Assembly: GCA_910577675.1 (NCBI GenBank)
Contig: CAJTOR010000030.1
Span: 1 to 42,696 of the forward strand
From: an uncultured Lachnospiraceae bacterium
GTDB taxonomy: Bacteria; Bacillota; Clostridia; Lachnospirales; Lachnospiraceae
Direction: 5' to 3'
Length of the DNA: 42,696 nt
Position numbers and translations under genes: made by a program. Shown one piece after another: positions 15,066-23,738 of this stretch; position 1 is the first letter of the stretch, and every line of letters begins with the position of its first letter. The notes under the pieces were generated by a model. The model was not told where the DNA came from and did not search any database. It saw only the letters and a program-made list of their open reading frames with translations.

Positions 15066-15959
15066 TCAGTCTTTCATACCCGAAGTGGTCATGGTTTCAA
15101 TGACATTGCTCTGGCAGACTAAGAAGAAGATAATCGGGATCGCCGCGATAATGAAGGATACCGCAGCCGCAGCGCCTGCCCTCGCCGTGCCGCCCGCCGT
15201 AATCTGCTGAAGCGCATACTGCAGCGGCTTTAACTGCTCACTTCTTAGGAACTGGTTGCCGGTCTGCGACCACATCTGCTGGAACTGGAAAATCGCAAGT
15301 GTCAGCCACGCCGGTTTAACATTCGGCATAACCATCGTCCAGAATGTGCGGATCTCGGAAGCGCCGTCAAGCCTTGCCGACTCGAGCAGCGAGTTCGGTA
15401 TCTGCTCCATAAACTGTTTCATCAGGTACAGCCCCATGCCGTACTGCCATGCCGGCAAAATCAATGCCAGGTAAGTATTGTTCATCCCGAGCCATGTAAT
15501 AATCATGTAGTTCGGAATCTGCGTTACATTGTAGGAGAACATCATCGAGAGCACAACCAGCCCGAAGATAATCTTTTTTCCCGGGAAACTGTGCTTTGCG
15601 AGCGGGTAAGCCGCAAAGGAGGCAACGATAACATGCCCAACAGTGCCGGAAACCGTAATAATCAGGGTGTTTAGTATGTATCTCGAAAAAGGCACCCAGG
15701 AATCATTCATCAAAACAAACAGGTCGGAAAAGTTCTCCATCGTCGGATTCTTTACAAAAATGCGCGGCGGGTACTGAAAAATCTCATCGAGCGGCTTTAG
15801 GGCGTTATTGACAATCATAACAAGCGGCAGCGCCATAAATATACCGCAGATAAACATCAGGACGAAGAGTAACCCATTTCCGGCTTTGGAGCGGTTTAAC
15901 TGCTTCTGCTTTTTATAATTTACTTTTTTCGGTTTCTTATATCCAGCTTTGTCTGCCAA
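15066..15959 (-). CDS. ABC sugar permease, MalG/CarB type (transporter B)
   Basis: Permease of 297 residues with a basic N-terminus (KKPKKVNYKKQKQLNR), six membrane segments and the EAA loop LESARLDGASEIRTFWTMVMP. The start is a TTG directly adjoining the TAG stop of the preceding permease (TAGTTG); GGGAG lies 5 bases before it, and no other start exists before the first membrane helix. Expression therefore depends on coupling to its partner. It belongs with the CBM-fused binding protein upstream. Confidence 0.88.
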   Translation of the reverse strand: MADKAGYKKPKKVNYKKQKQLNRSKAGNGLLFVLMFICGIFMALPLVMIVNNALKPLDEIFQYPPRIFVKNPTMENFSDLFVLMNDSWVPFSRYILNTLIITVSGTVGHVIVASFAAYPLAKHSFPGKKIIFGLVVLSMMFSYNVTQIPNYMIITWLGMNNTYLALILPAWQYGMGLYLMKQFMEQIPNSLLESARLDGASEIRTFWTMVMPNVKPAWLTLAIFQFQQMWSQTGNQFLRSEQLKPLQYALQQITAGGTARAGAAAAVSFIIAAIPIIFFLVCQSNVIETMTTSGMKD

Positions 15960-16913
15960 CTACTCTCCCACCCTTCCTAATATTTTTTGTACGAACTTGT
16001 TTGTCCCAACCATCAGAAGGAACAAAACGGTCGCGATGGCTGAGGCGTAACCCATCTCATAGCGCGTTGAACTGTAATCGAGAAGGTGGGTAACAACGGT
16101 CGCCCCCGCATAGTTTACGGACGGATTCCCGGCAAGCTGTATGGAGATATCCGCCACCGCAAAAGACTGCGTGATCTGCATAACCGCACCGAACATTAAC
16201 TGCGGCTTCATCGACGGCAGGGTGACATACCAAAGTTCCTGCCAGCGGTTCTTCACGCCGTCCATCGCAGCCGCCTCATAAAGCGATTTGTCAACGGTCT
16301 GAAGACCTGCGATAAAGGAGAGGAAGCCCGTTCCAAGTGACAGCCAGAGCTGTACGACAATCAGCACCGGAAGCACATACTTCTCGGTCTGCATCCAGAG
16401 CAGCGGCTCGTCAAGAAATCCCATCTTAATCAAAATACCGTTCAGCCAGCCGGTTTTGCCAGGGTTTAAAATAATATTCCAAACCAGGTACGCCTGGCCG
16501 CAGATTGACGGGGCGTAAAAAATCAGGGTGAGGAAAGCGCGCATCTTCCCGCGGAACTCATTGATAATCCAGGCGAACAGCACGCACAAAATATAGCTGA
16601 CCGGTCCTGTAATCACCGCGAAGAGCAATGTGTTTTTCAGGGCGATCATAAAAATATCGTCGTCCAGAAAAAGCTTAATGTAGTTCGCCCAGCCCACAAA
16701 ATCCGGGGCTTCAAGCATATTAAAATACGTAAAACTTAATCCGATGGATACCAGCACCGGCGCAATGGTAAAAAATGTAAATAAAATAAGGTACGGTGCC
16801 AGCATCAGGTAGGAGGTTTTGCTTTTCTTTATGCGGTATAAGAGTTTTCCCTCTTGTTTCGCCTTCTCCATATTCGCATCGAGCGCCGCCGTATTCGCTT
16901 TGTTTTTACCCAT
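15960..16913 (-). CDS. ABC sugar permease, MalF/LplB type (transporter B)
   Basis: Permease of 317 residues with the EAA loop YEAAAMDGVKNRWQELWYVTLP and six membrane segments, preceded by a charged N-terminal stretch of about 30 residues. The ATG follows GGAGGAGG with an A-rich spacer. It lies 20 bases after the fused binding-protein gene and directly before its partner permease, so binding protein and two permeases form transporter B. No nucleotide-binding subunit is encoded nearby. Confidence 0.9.
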   Translation of the reverse strand: MGKNKANTAALDANMEKAKQEGKLLYRIKKSKTSYLMLAPYLILFTFFTIAPVLVSIGLSFTYFNMLEAPDFVGWANYIKLFLDDDIFMIALKNTLLFAVITGPVSYILCVLFAWIINEFRGKMRAFLTLIFYAPSICGQAYLVWNIILNPGKTGWLNGILIKMGFLDEPLLWMQTEKYVLPVLIVVQLWLSLGTGFLSFIAGLQTVDKSLYEAAAMDGVKNRWQELWYVTLPSMKPQLMFGAVMQITQSFAVADISIQLAGNPSVNYAGATVVTHLLDYSSTRYEMGYASAIATVLFLLMVGTNKFVQKILGRVGE

Positions 16914-16933
16914 TTTTTTTAACCTCCTCCTTT

Positions 16934-19879
16934 CTACTTTTCTTCGTAAAGCGAAAGTCCAAATTCCTTGCGCTTATAATCAATCTCGGAATTAATCAGG
17001 AGAACTTTATCCATCAATTCCTCCCTCGGGGATACCGAATTGGTCAATGTTGTAACACGGTAAAATGCATTATTGACATTGCGCCAGGAGAAATATCCGC
17101 CCGGAACCTGCGGGATTCCCCGTACCTGTGAAAACTGCTCCATCAGGGCTTCCCTCTCGGTGTTCGGCCACGGAAGCGCTTCAAACGCCTCAAGGTTCGC
17201 CGTGGCAATACGTGCCGCAGAACCCATCAAAGACTCCATCTCACGACCGTAGTCAATCTGCGTCTGCGCCGAAGTCCACCATTTAAGGAATTCCCAGGAA
17301 GCTGCGGTATCCGCATTGTCCTCCATCATAATGCAGGCTGCACCGGTGCTGCCGACCGTGTTGTCGATCGTGCCGTCCTCCCTTAAAACACCCGGAACCG
17401 GAGCCATGCCCCAAAGCCCTTTGATATCGGGCGCGGATACCTGGAGGTTATTGTACAGTGTGTAGTCAGAAATAATAATCGGGCACTCGCCAAGGCGGAA
17501 GCGCTCATCAACCACAGTCGCCTGGTCAAGTTTGTAATCTGTATAGAATTCGCAATATTCCTTAAACGCATTGATCGCCGCATCCGAATCGAGCGCCGAG
17601 CGGGACGCATCCTCATTGTAGTAGCTGCCTCCATTCTGGTAGAGAATCATCGCAAAAATATTTTCGCCAGGCAGCATACCAATTTCCATTTGATTCTTAC
17701 TCAGGACAGTCATAACCACCTTGACCTCATCCCAGGTCTTTGGCACCTCAAGTCCGAGCTCCTTCAAAATATCCTTGCGGTAGAACATCATCGGGAAAGT
17801 CTGTGTTTCCGGCAGCCCGTAGGTTGCGCCGTCAAACTGGAACGCCTCCATCGCACTCTTATTAAACCTCGAAACCACCTCGGACAGGTCATCAAACTGA
17901 CTTAAATCTGCCACTGCATTCCTAAGACCGTAATTCATCGGCAGGTCGTTCCCGACCTGTATCGCAACATCCGGTCCCTGCCCGGCAAGCGTCGCCTGCA
18001 AGAGTGTGCCCATATCGACGATCATCACGTTGACGCTGATTCCCGTCTGGTTTGTAAATGTCTTATCAACCAGCGATTTAATCACATTTGCCTGATCCCT
18101 TCCGGAGCCGACCCAGAGCGTAATCGAGCGCGTATCTCCCTGCGTTACATTGCCAATCTGGTTGTAGTCGATAACAAAGGAATAATAAAGTCTTGTAAAC
18201 TCGTAGAAAATCCTTGACCAGAAGCCGTTGTTCTTTGCCTTTACAGTGGTGCCAGGTGCCGTGATATAGATTGTGTCAAGCTGCAGCGGCTGCTCGAGCG
18301 CGGAAGTCACCCAGGTACCCAGGGCTCTGACATTTACTTTGTACGAGGAAATCACCTTTACAAAGCGCTCCGGGTCTTTTACGAGTTCCTCAAGCTGGTC
18401 GCTCATCGTAATCAGGGCTGTTTCCTTATCGCTCGAACGCCCTGTTACGGCGCGCAGCTCCTTAACTACCTGATTCAGTTCATCCATCACACCCTTCAGT
18501 TCATCCTTTACTTCCGGCAGGGAAGCTTCAATCTGGTAATCGCGGTATGCATCCGGCGAAACACCGGTTATGCGGATGATTTTGCGGTAGGTCGCATTTA
18601 ACCTGGTCACGCAGTCCTGAACCTTGCTGATAATGGTGGAAAACTCGCCGAGCACCGTCTGCATGCGCAGGGTGTGGTGCCCCGCCTCAAGGTAGATTTT
18701 ATATGCCTCGCCATTCTCATCTTTAAGCGTATCCATCCGCCAGGTCTGTTCGTATTTAAAACCGTAATCGTTCAATTCTTCAAAAGGCACTGTGCCGTCA
18801 ATCATTATCTTTCTGGAAACATAGAGCCCCTTAACAAAATTCTGCCTTGCATGGAACGAAATATTGTAGTACCCGCTCTCCGCCACGTCAAACTCCCACT
18901 CGATCCACTGGTTGATAAGCCGCCAGGAGTTTCCGCCGATCGTATTGTTGAGCAGTGCTTTCGCACTTGCCGGATAAACGCCCGGGGAGGACTGATCCTG
19001 CGTCGGATAGAGCATCTGTGAGGATGCCTTCACCGCGTTCTCCGCCTCGATGCGTATGGTCTGGTTCTGTGTGTCCTTCGCACCCGCCGCGTCCCACTGT
19101 GCCTTTTTCTCAGCATATGTGGCAACCCTGTCCGCATTCGAGAGAGTCAGGCGGCGCAGGAGCATCGGCTCACGCCTCGACACGATTGTGACAGTGTGTT
19201 TGCCCGCCGCTAAATAAACCTGGAGGCGGTTTGTAATATAGCCGTCCGCATCGTAGAGGTAACTGTTTAGCATCCACTCCGGGGCTTCCGTCATCGACGG
19301 CTTCAAATCATTGCCCTGGTTATCCTTCGTCCACTCTTTTACCAGGATTCCTTCCTCATTTACCAGGGTATTTTCCACAGTGTTTTTCCACACTCGCTGA
19401 AATTCCACAAGGGCAAGCTGGGCATAAGGAAGCTCCCCGTCAATAAAAAATGCCCTCTGGATATCCGCGGAATTCCCGGAAACCGGATAGTAGTCCAGGG
19501 AAAGCTCATAAAAACCCCCCGTCTTTATATCGACCTCATACTCGATCAGCCCCTCATCTTCAAGGCGCACCGATGTTCCCTGCATCCCCTCATAATCCTC
19601 GTAGGAAACCGGTTTCGCATCCGTCCCGTCACCCGCCGCAAAGCGCACGTAATCCGCCGCGTCAACCACATAGGTTTCATCCGGATGCACATCGTCAAAC
19701 TGCGCGATATAATCGCCATAACTTGGCACCGACGCATCGATGGAATGGGTTGCCACAATTTCCTCATAGTCGTCCAACGGCACATCCGTTTCTGCCTCCA
19801 CGGTTGTTACCGGGGACAGGAGGACTGCTGCGGCGAGCAGGAATGCGGTCACTCTTTCTCGCAACTTCTTTCCCATCAT
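16934..19879 (-). CDS. Solute-binding protein fused to two N-terminal carbohydrate-binding-like domains
   Basis: A 981-residue exported protein, about twice the usual binding-protein length. The signal peptide (AFLLAAAVLLSPVTTVEAE) has no lipobox cysteine, unlike the other binding protein here. Residues about 70-250 and 275-420 are two beta-sandwich domains of CBM35/CBM6-like appearance; the second begins IRIEAENAV and contains WIEWEFDVAESGYYNISFHA. A helical spacer follows (about 430-520, LKGVMDELNQVVKELR). The family 1 binding domain runs from about 585 to 960 (ITLWVGSGRDQ, GLPETQTFPMMFYRKDILKELGL, FLKWWTSAQTQIDYG). The start at 19879 is favoured by AAGGAG 5 bases upstream; the ATG at 19876 is the alternative. 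It probably serves transporter B and captures polymer and oligomers together. Confidence 0.85.
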   Translation of the reverse strand: MMGKKLRERVTAFLLAAAVLLSPVTTVEAETDVPLDDYEEIVATHSIDASVPSYGDYIAQFDDVHPDETYVVDAADYVRFAAGDGTDAKPVSYEDYEGMQGTSVRLEDEGLIEYEVDIKTGGFYELSLDYYPVSGNSADIQRAFFIDGELPYAQLALVEFQRVWKNTVENTLVNEEGILVKEWTKDNQGNDLKPSMTEAPEWMLNSYLYDADGYITNRLQVYLAAGKHTVTIVSRREPMLLRRLTLSNADRVATYAEKKAQWDAAGAKDTQNQTIRIEAENAVKASSQMLYPTQDQSSPGVYPASAKALLNNTIGGNSWRLINQWIEWEFDVAESGYYNISFHARQNFVKGLYVSRKIMIDGTVPFEELNDYGFKYEQTWRMDTLKDENGEAYKIYLEAGHHTLRMQTVLGEFSTIISKVQDCVTRLNATYRKIIRITGVSPDAYRDYQIEASLPEVKDELKGVMDELNQVVKELRAVTGRSSDKETALITMSDQLEELVKDPERFVKVISSYKVNVRALGTWVTSALEQPLQLDTIYITAPGTTVKAKNNGFWSRIFYEFTRLYYSFVIDYNQIGNVTQGDTRSITLWVGSGRDQANVIKSLVDKTFTNQTGISVNVMIVDMGTLLQATLAGQGPDVAIQVGNDLPMNYGLRNAVADLSQFDDLSEVVSRFNKSAMEAFQFDGATYGLPETQTFPMMFYRKDILKELGLEVPKTWDEVKVVMTVLSKNQMEIGMLPGENIFAMILYQNGGSYYNEDASRSALDSDAAINAFKEYCEFYTDYKLDQATVVDERFRLGECPIIISDYTLYNNLQVSAPDIKGLWGMAPVPGVLREDGTIDNTVGSTGAACIMMEDNADTAASWEFLKWWTSAQTQIDYGREMESLMGSAARIATANLEAFEALPWPNTEREALMEQFSQVRGIPQVPGGYFSWRNVNNAFYRVTTLTNSVSPREELMDKVLLINSEIDYKRKEFGLSLYEEK

Positions 19880-19895
19880 CTTCTCTCCTTCTTTC

Positions 19896-20570
19896 TTATT
19901 CGTAATACCATGATTTGTCCCCTTCCGGCTTCTCGGGCATATATTTTTTAAGCACCGGCTCCACCAGGTAGGTCGAGGCAAAACACCAGATGCCCGGCAG
20001 CAAAAAAAGCATTGCGAGCGCCGGGGAGGTACCTTCCCCCGACTGCGCTGCCGCCGCCGCGGAATACAAAAACACCGCTACGGCTCCCGTGCCAGCCACA
20101 AGTAATATCGTAACAGGCAGATGCCTGAACACCATGATGGACGCGATCCTGGCCAGGGGACGCACCCTTATGGAGAAACGTGAGAGTACCGGGCAGATAT
20201 AGATTACAAACCCGGCATAAAAAAACAGTAACACCAGGTAAACCATGGCAAATGCAGTACTCTGTTTTGTCTGCGCCTGCCATGACACCTTGAAATTAAA
20301 CGTGAGCAAAAGTCCGAGTGCCACCAGCACAAGGCTTAGAGGAATCCCCCGTCCCAGATTATTTTTAAAGGAAGTAAAGAATTCTTTGAATGCGTACCCG
20401 TGCCCCCTGCGCACGGACTTTATCGTCGCATAGTAAAAAGCGGTGGTTGCCGGGATGATCGTGGCAACCGGAAGACAACACAAAAGCCAGATAATATTGA
20501 GCAAGACCAGATGGCCGACCTTATCAAGAAACTGATAAAGCGGACCATCCGATGAAAAGAACCCTCCCAA
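19896..20570 (-). CDS. yesL: YesL/DUF624-family membrane protein
   Basis: Membrane protein of about 224 residues with the N-terminal DGPLYQFLDKVGHLVLLNIIWLLCCLPVATI signature of the YesL family and five or six hydrophobic helices. YesL proteins accompany CUT1 transporters in Firmicutes polysaccharide loci; their role is not established. The start is decided by the ribosome site: GAGGTG on the minus strand is followed 6 bases later by TTG at 20570, which yields the usual GGFFSSDGPLY beginning. A GTG at 20579 is in frame but lies within that ribosome site. The stop is 16 bases before the fused binding-protein gene. Confidence 0.82.
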   Translation of the reverse strand: MGGFFSSDGPLYQFLDKVGHLVLLNIIWLLCCLPVATIIPATTAFYYATIKSVRRGHGYAFKEFFTSFKNNLGRGIPLSLVLVALGLLLTFNFKVSWQAQTKQSTAFAMVYLVLLFFYAGFVIYICPVLSRFSIRVRPLARIASIMVFRHLPVTILLVAGTGAVAVFLYSAAAAAQSGEGTSPALAMLFLLPGIWCFASTYLVEPVLKKYMPEKPEGDKSWYYE

Positions 20571-20616
20571 AAATGCCACCTCGCATTCTAACTCTCCACA
20601 ATTTAAAGTTTCTGTA

Positions 20617-22251
20617 TCAGTCGCGGATCGGATAATTCTTCAGATCCGGCAGTTCCGAATATGTAATTACAGCGTCGTGGGCATAGACTTTCTTTACCAT
20701 CTCCTCCTCGGTATACTTTTCGGACAGGCGGTTTAGCTTGCTGTTAGCCAGCACGAACTCACCGCTCCATGTGGCAAAAAATCCCCACATCGCCCCGTCC
20801 CTTATCGCCATATCCGGATCAAACAGACAGCCGTTTTCCGACAGGACAATCATCTTTCTCTCTTTTGTATATTCCGAAGCCTCGAGATATTTTTTAATCT
20901 GGGAGGTGTAGACCCTCTCCCCCGGATAAATATCTTCGCCGATAATATCCACATAATCATCACCCGGATACCAGTCAGCGGACTGCCCGTTCCAAACCCA
21001 GATCAGGTTATTTAACCCGTGATGATTTGTCAGCCTGTCATAGAGCAGCACATAGAGTTCTTTGTAGGCTTCTGCCCCCGCATTGCCCCACCAGAACCAA
21101 CCGCCGGAAGCCTCGTGTAACGGTCTCCATAAAACTGGGACACCTGCATCCTGCAAACGTTTAAGCTGCTCTGCGATCGCATCGATATCGCGGATCAGAA
21201 GATCATACCCCTCCGGATCATCGCCGTCCATTATTTTTTTCAGATCAATATCGGTATGTTCCTTATAGAAACCGCTGTACCACACCCCTGTCAGATATTT
21301 TTCCGGTGCGTTCCAGTGCCAGACAAAAGTGACAATACCGCCCTGATCCCAATATTCAATCGCACTCTCCACCGCCTGGGTAGTCCCCCCGTTCGCCACC
21401 CTTGAAGGGGAGTACTCCATCATGTCAAGCCCGAGCACCGCCGGATATTCCCCGGTCACGCGCCACACTGCCGCCCTCTCAAGCCCGTACATATTACTGC
21501 TGTACTGCCCTGAAAGGAACTGCTTCCCATAAATATCTGTAAGGTAGCTCATCAGCCGCTTCGCATTCTCTGTCGCATTCGGATTTACAAGCTTTGCACT
21601 CACCGTATATAAATCGTCAGGCAGCCCTTCCGCCGCACTAACTGTCAAAGAATCAAGCATAACCCACCCCCATGATTTTGAGAAAGAAACCTCGTGGGCA
21701 CCCACTGTCAGATAGACTCTCTCGAATGTGGAAGTTTCAAACTCCCCCGATTCCGAGGTCAGGCTCCCGAGCGATTCCCCATCCACAAGGATATAATTTT
21801 CCTTGTGGCCGCCCTGGCTCGCCGTGACAAATTTAAGATTGTAAAAGCCCTCCTGCGCGATATCCACATGGAAGGTACAGGAATCTCCCTCCTCCTCAAA
21901 ACCGTCCACGTAACCCGTGCCGCTAAAGCCTTTTTTTGTGCTGGCGGTCTTTGCACGCCCGGTCAGTGTCCCGTCCTCCGCCTCGTAAGTCACATCCGGC
22001 GCAGTTACCACGGGAACCCTAGACGGCTGCAAATTTCCCAAAGTTTCGTCCTCACCGCCTGTAGGATCTTCCCCCTGGGTGTCTTTATCCACATCCCCAG
22101 ACCCATCCTCCGCCTCTTTTGTCGGCTGAACTATTTGGCTCTCTGTAGGTACCGGGCTTTCCTCACCCGTTCCACTCCCCCCGCATGCCGTCATTGAGAT
22201 AAAACAGACAGCCGCCATAATGGAAGCACAAATCCTTATTTTCTTCCTCAT
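20617..22251 (-). CDS. Secreted lipoprotein CBM35-GH26 beta-mannanase
   Basis: Endo-beta-1,4-mannanase of 544 residues anchored at the cell surface. The lipobox is MTAC (Cys23), followed by an acidic linker, then a CBM35-like domain (about residues 87-205, beginning TYEAEDG and ending GWVMLDSLTV). The GH26 barrel covers about 218-540. The general acid/base is Glu380 in RPLHEASGGWFWWG and the nucleophile is Glu472 in VLSENG, both in the canonical GH26 context; HWNAP and GEDIYPGE are further family blocks. The ATG at 22251 follows GGGGGA; an upstream TTG at 22290 is less likely. It is the first gene of the long leftward mannan operon and supplies oligomers to the transporters. Confidence 0.94.
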   Translation of the reverse strand: MRKKIRICASIMAAVCFISMTACGGSGTGEESPVPTESQIVQPTKEAEDGSGDVDKDTQGEDPTGGEDETLGNLQPSRVPVVTAPDVTYEAEDGTLTGRAKTASTKKGFSGTGYVDGFEEEGDSCTFHVDIAQEGFYNLKFVTASQGGHKENYILVDGESLGSLTSESGEFETSTFERVYLTVGAHEVSFSKSWGWVMLDSLTVSAAEGLPDDLYTVSAKLVNPNATENAKRLMSYLTDIYGKQFLSGQYSSNMYGLERAAVWRVTGEYPAVLGLDMMEYSPSRVANGGTTQAVESAIEYWDQGGIVTFVWHWNAPEKYLTGVWYSGFYKEHTDIDLKKIMDGDDPEGYDLLIRDIDAIAEQLKRLQDAGVPVLWRPLHEASGGWFWWGNAGAEAYKELYVLLYDRLTNHHGLNNLIWVWNGQSADWYPGDDYVDIIGEDIYPGERVYTSQIKKYLEASEYTKERKMIVLSENGCLFDPDMAIRDGAMWGFFATWSGEFVLANSKLNRLSEKYTEEEMVKKVYAHDAVITYSELPDLKNYPIRD

Positions 22252-22316
22252 AATAATTAATCCCCCAAACTTCCGCAAAAAGGACAGCAAAATATCCCTT
22301 TAACGAGGTTATATAA

Positions 22317-22345
22317 ATTATATCATACTAAACCGTTTTCGTCAA
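22317..22345 (-). promoter_or_regulatory. Main promoter of the mannan-uptake operon
   Basis: Minus strand TTGACG (22340-22345), 17 bp, perfect TATAAT (22317-22322), 65 bases before the GH26 start. It is the only clear promoter found between 22.3 kb and 4.5 kb, so the transcript may be about 18 kb, with hairpins adjusting gene dosage. Confidence 0.75.
22328..22341 (-). promoter_or_regulatory. cre-like/LacI-type operator inside the promoter spacer
   Basis: The minus-strand sequence CGAAAACGGTTTAG has a central CG with flanking A/T arms and fits the catabolite-responsive element pattern TGWAANCGNTNWCA at all but the outer positions. It lies between -35 and -10, where a bound CcpA or LacI-family repressor would block initiation. 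Which protein binds is not shown by the sequence. Confidence 0.5.
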
Positions 22346-22353
22346 GATTCTTT

Positions 22354-22370
22354 TTGTGCAAAATGTACAA
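22354..22370. promoter_or_regulatory. Dyad just upstream of the mannan-operon -35
   Basis: TTGTGCAAAATGTACAA is a 17-base near-perfect palindrome ending 8 bases from the -35. Its half-site resembles TTTTGCAC elements near the lacI-type gene and the GH130 promoter, so the same regulator may bind. Confidence 0.45.
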
Positions 22371-22384
22371 TTGACTATTGCTAT

Positions 22385-22417
22385 TTACAACACGCCCCAT
22401 TAAAATGCGTGTTGTAA
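22385..22417 (-). terminator. Hairpin downstream of the LacI-type gene
   Basis: An 11-bp perfect stem, arms 22385-22395 and 22407-22417 (TTACAACACGC type), starts 10 bases after the regulator's stop. A T-rich tail follows only on the plus strand, so on the minus strand it is a weak terminator or an insulator ahead of the GH26 promoter. Confidence 0.5.
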
Positions 22418-22427
22418 TTTTACTTTG

Positions 22428-23474
22428 TTACCGACCATCTACATATTTTTCCGAGGATTCACGGTAGACTACCTTCGTATCGACTGTCACTACCTCCGGG
22501 GGAAGCTCTGTATGCTGCATCCTGAATAAAAGCTGGCATGCCAGACGTTTTCCAAGCCTTGTATTGCCCACGCGCACTGTGGTCAGGAAGGCATCCATCT
22601 TTGCGATTTCCTCCTGATTATCAAAGCCCGTTACCGCCACATCCTTTGGCACCGCAATCCCCCTTTTGCGCAGCGCCTTTACCACGAGGAATGCAATCGC
22701 GTCATTCGCGCATACAATCGCCTCCGGCATATGTGACAGCCCATTTAAATACGCCTCAATATCCTCCGGCATATAATAGCGCCCCGGAAGATGTGCTGTC
22801 GCCACCGCATCTTCCTGCGGTTTTACACCGCATTCCGCAAGCCCGGCGGTATAACCCACATACCGGTCCCTTATAGTCCTGCAATAGGAAATGTCGCCCA
22901 CAAAACCAATGCGCGTAAGTCCCTGCCTGACCAACTGTTTTGTGATGGCGCGCACCGATTCCATGCCCTCCGAAACAACCACATCAACCGGATACTCCGT
23001 CTTATCAAGAGATGCCGGAAAATCAAGGCAGACGGTCGGCAGTTCTTTCTTCAGTATCTCCTCCAGATATTCAATCGAGAAGACGCTGATTAAAATAATG
23101 CCGTCCACTTCCTCCCTGAAATCCGGCGGCAAAACCAGTTTCCTCTCATCTTCCTCGCTCACAAAATCAAAGCGCAGCCTGCATCCATTCTGGTTCAGCA
23201 GATCCGATATCCCCATAATGATGCTGTTCCAGAAAACGGAGATCTCCCGCCTTGCTATCACAAGTATGGTCTTTGGCTCCCCCCTGTCCCCGTGGAGCCT
23301 GAACTCGTTAAGAACCGACGGCGATACTTTTAAATATCCCATCTCGCAGGCTTTTTCGATTACCATATAGCGCGTTTCATATGCGACGGTTTCACTGTTG
23401 TTCAGCGCCCTTGCCACGGTATTTCGAGAAAGATTTAACTCCCTTGCCACATCCTGTATCGTTACTTTTTTCAT
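22428..23474 (-). CDS. LacI/GalR-family transcriptional regulator of the mannan locus
   Basis: A 348-residue repressor with an N-terminal helix-turn-helix (VTIQDVARELNLSRNTVARALNN, residues 4-26) and the usual hinge. A periplasmic-binding-protein-like effector domain follows (ILVIARREISVFWNSIIMGISDLL, RIGFVGDISYCRTIRDRYVGYTAGL, VTGFDNQEEIAKMDAFLTTVRV). The ATG at 23474 follows AAGGGGGG; an upstream in-frame start would place 20 extra residues before the DNA-binding domain. The effector is unknown but probably a mannooligosaccharide, since the gene sits immediately before the mannanase operon. Its own upstream region carries a phased GCA array like the GH130 promoter, suggesting autoregulation. 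Confidence 0.9.
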   Translation of the reverse strand: MKKVTIQDVARELNLSRNTVARALNNSETVAYETRYMVIEKACEMGYLKVSPSVLNEFRLHGDRGEPKTILVIARREISVFWNSIIMGISDLLNQNGCRLRFDFVSEEDERKLVLPPDFREEVDGIILISVFSIEYLEEILKKELPTVCLDFPASLDKTEYPVDVVVSEGMESVRAITKQLVRQGLTRIGFVGDISYCRTIRDRYVGYTAGLAECGVKPQEDAVATAHLPGRYYMPEDIEAYLNGLSHMPEAIVCANDAIAFLVVKALRKRGIAVPKDVAVTGFDNQEEIAKMDAFLTTVRVGNTRLGKRLACQLLFRMQHTELPPEVVTVDTKVVYRESSEKYVDGR

Positions 23475-23511
23475 TGTCCCCCCTTTCCGGTCACTCTGCC
23501 TGGGAAATTTT

Positions 23512-23565
23512 GCACTCTTTTGCATCAAGCGCATTCTTTTCGCACTATGAATGCTTATTTATGCA
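23512..23565. promoter_or_regulatory. Phased GCA repeat array before the LacI-type gene
   Basis: On the plus strand GCA/GCT recurs at 23512, 23522, 23531, 23542, 23553 and 23563, spacing 10, 9, 11, 11 and 10. Units such as GCACTATGAAT and GCTTATTTAT resemble those upstream of the GH130 genes. Further copies lie at 23581 and as a dyad GTGCACTATTTTGCAC at 23703-23718. The array is in the leader between promoter and gene, a position suited to autorepression. Confidence 0.5.
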
Positions 23566-23624
23566 ATTCTATATCTTTGTGCATCCTGTTCCAAAAAGCA
23601 GAAGTTCCCATCTATTCTTATTGC

Positions 23625-23653
23625 ATTTTAACATGTTTTATTTTTCTTTTCAA
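23625..23653 (-). promoter_or_regulatory. Promoter of the LacI-type regulator
   Basis: Minus strand TTGAAA (23648-23653), 17 bp, TAAAAT (23625-23630). The untranslated leader would be about 145 bases and contains the phased GCA array. A second isolated TATAAT lies at 23659-23666 with a poor -35. Confidence 0.55.
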
Positions 23654-23738
23654 GAGGATAATTATAAATCTTTCACAATTTTGAAAATTTTCGTAAATTT
23701 TCGTGCACTATTTTGCACCATTGTAACAAACTAAATGC

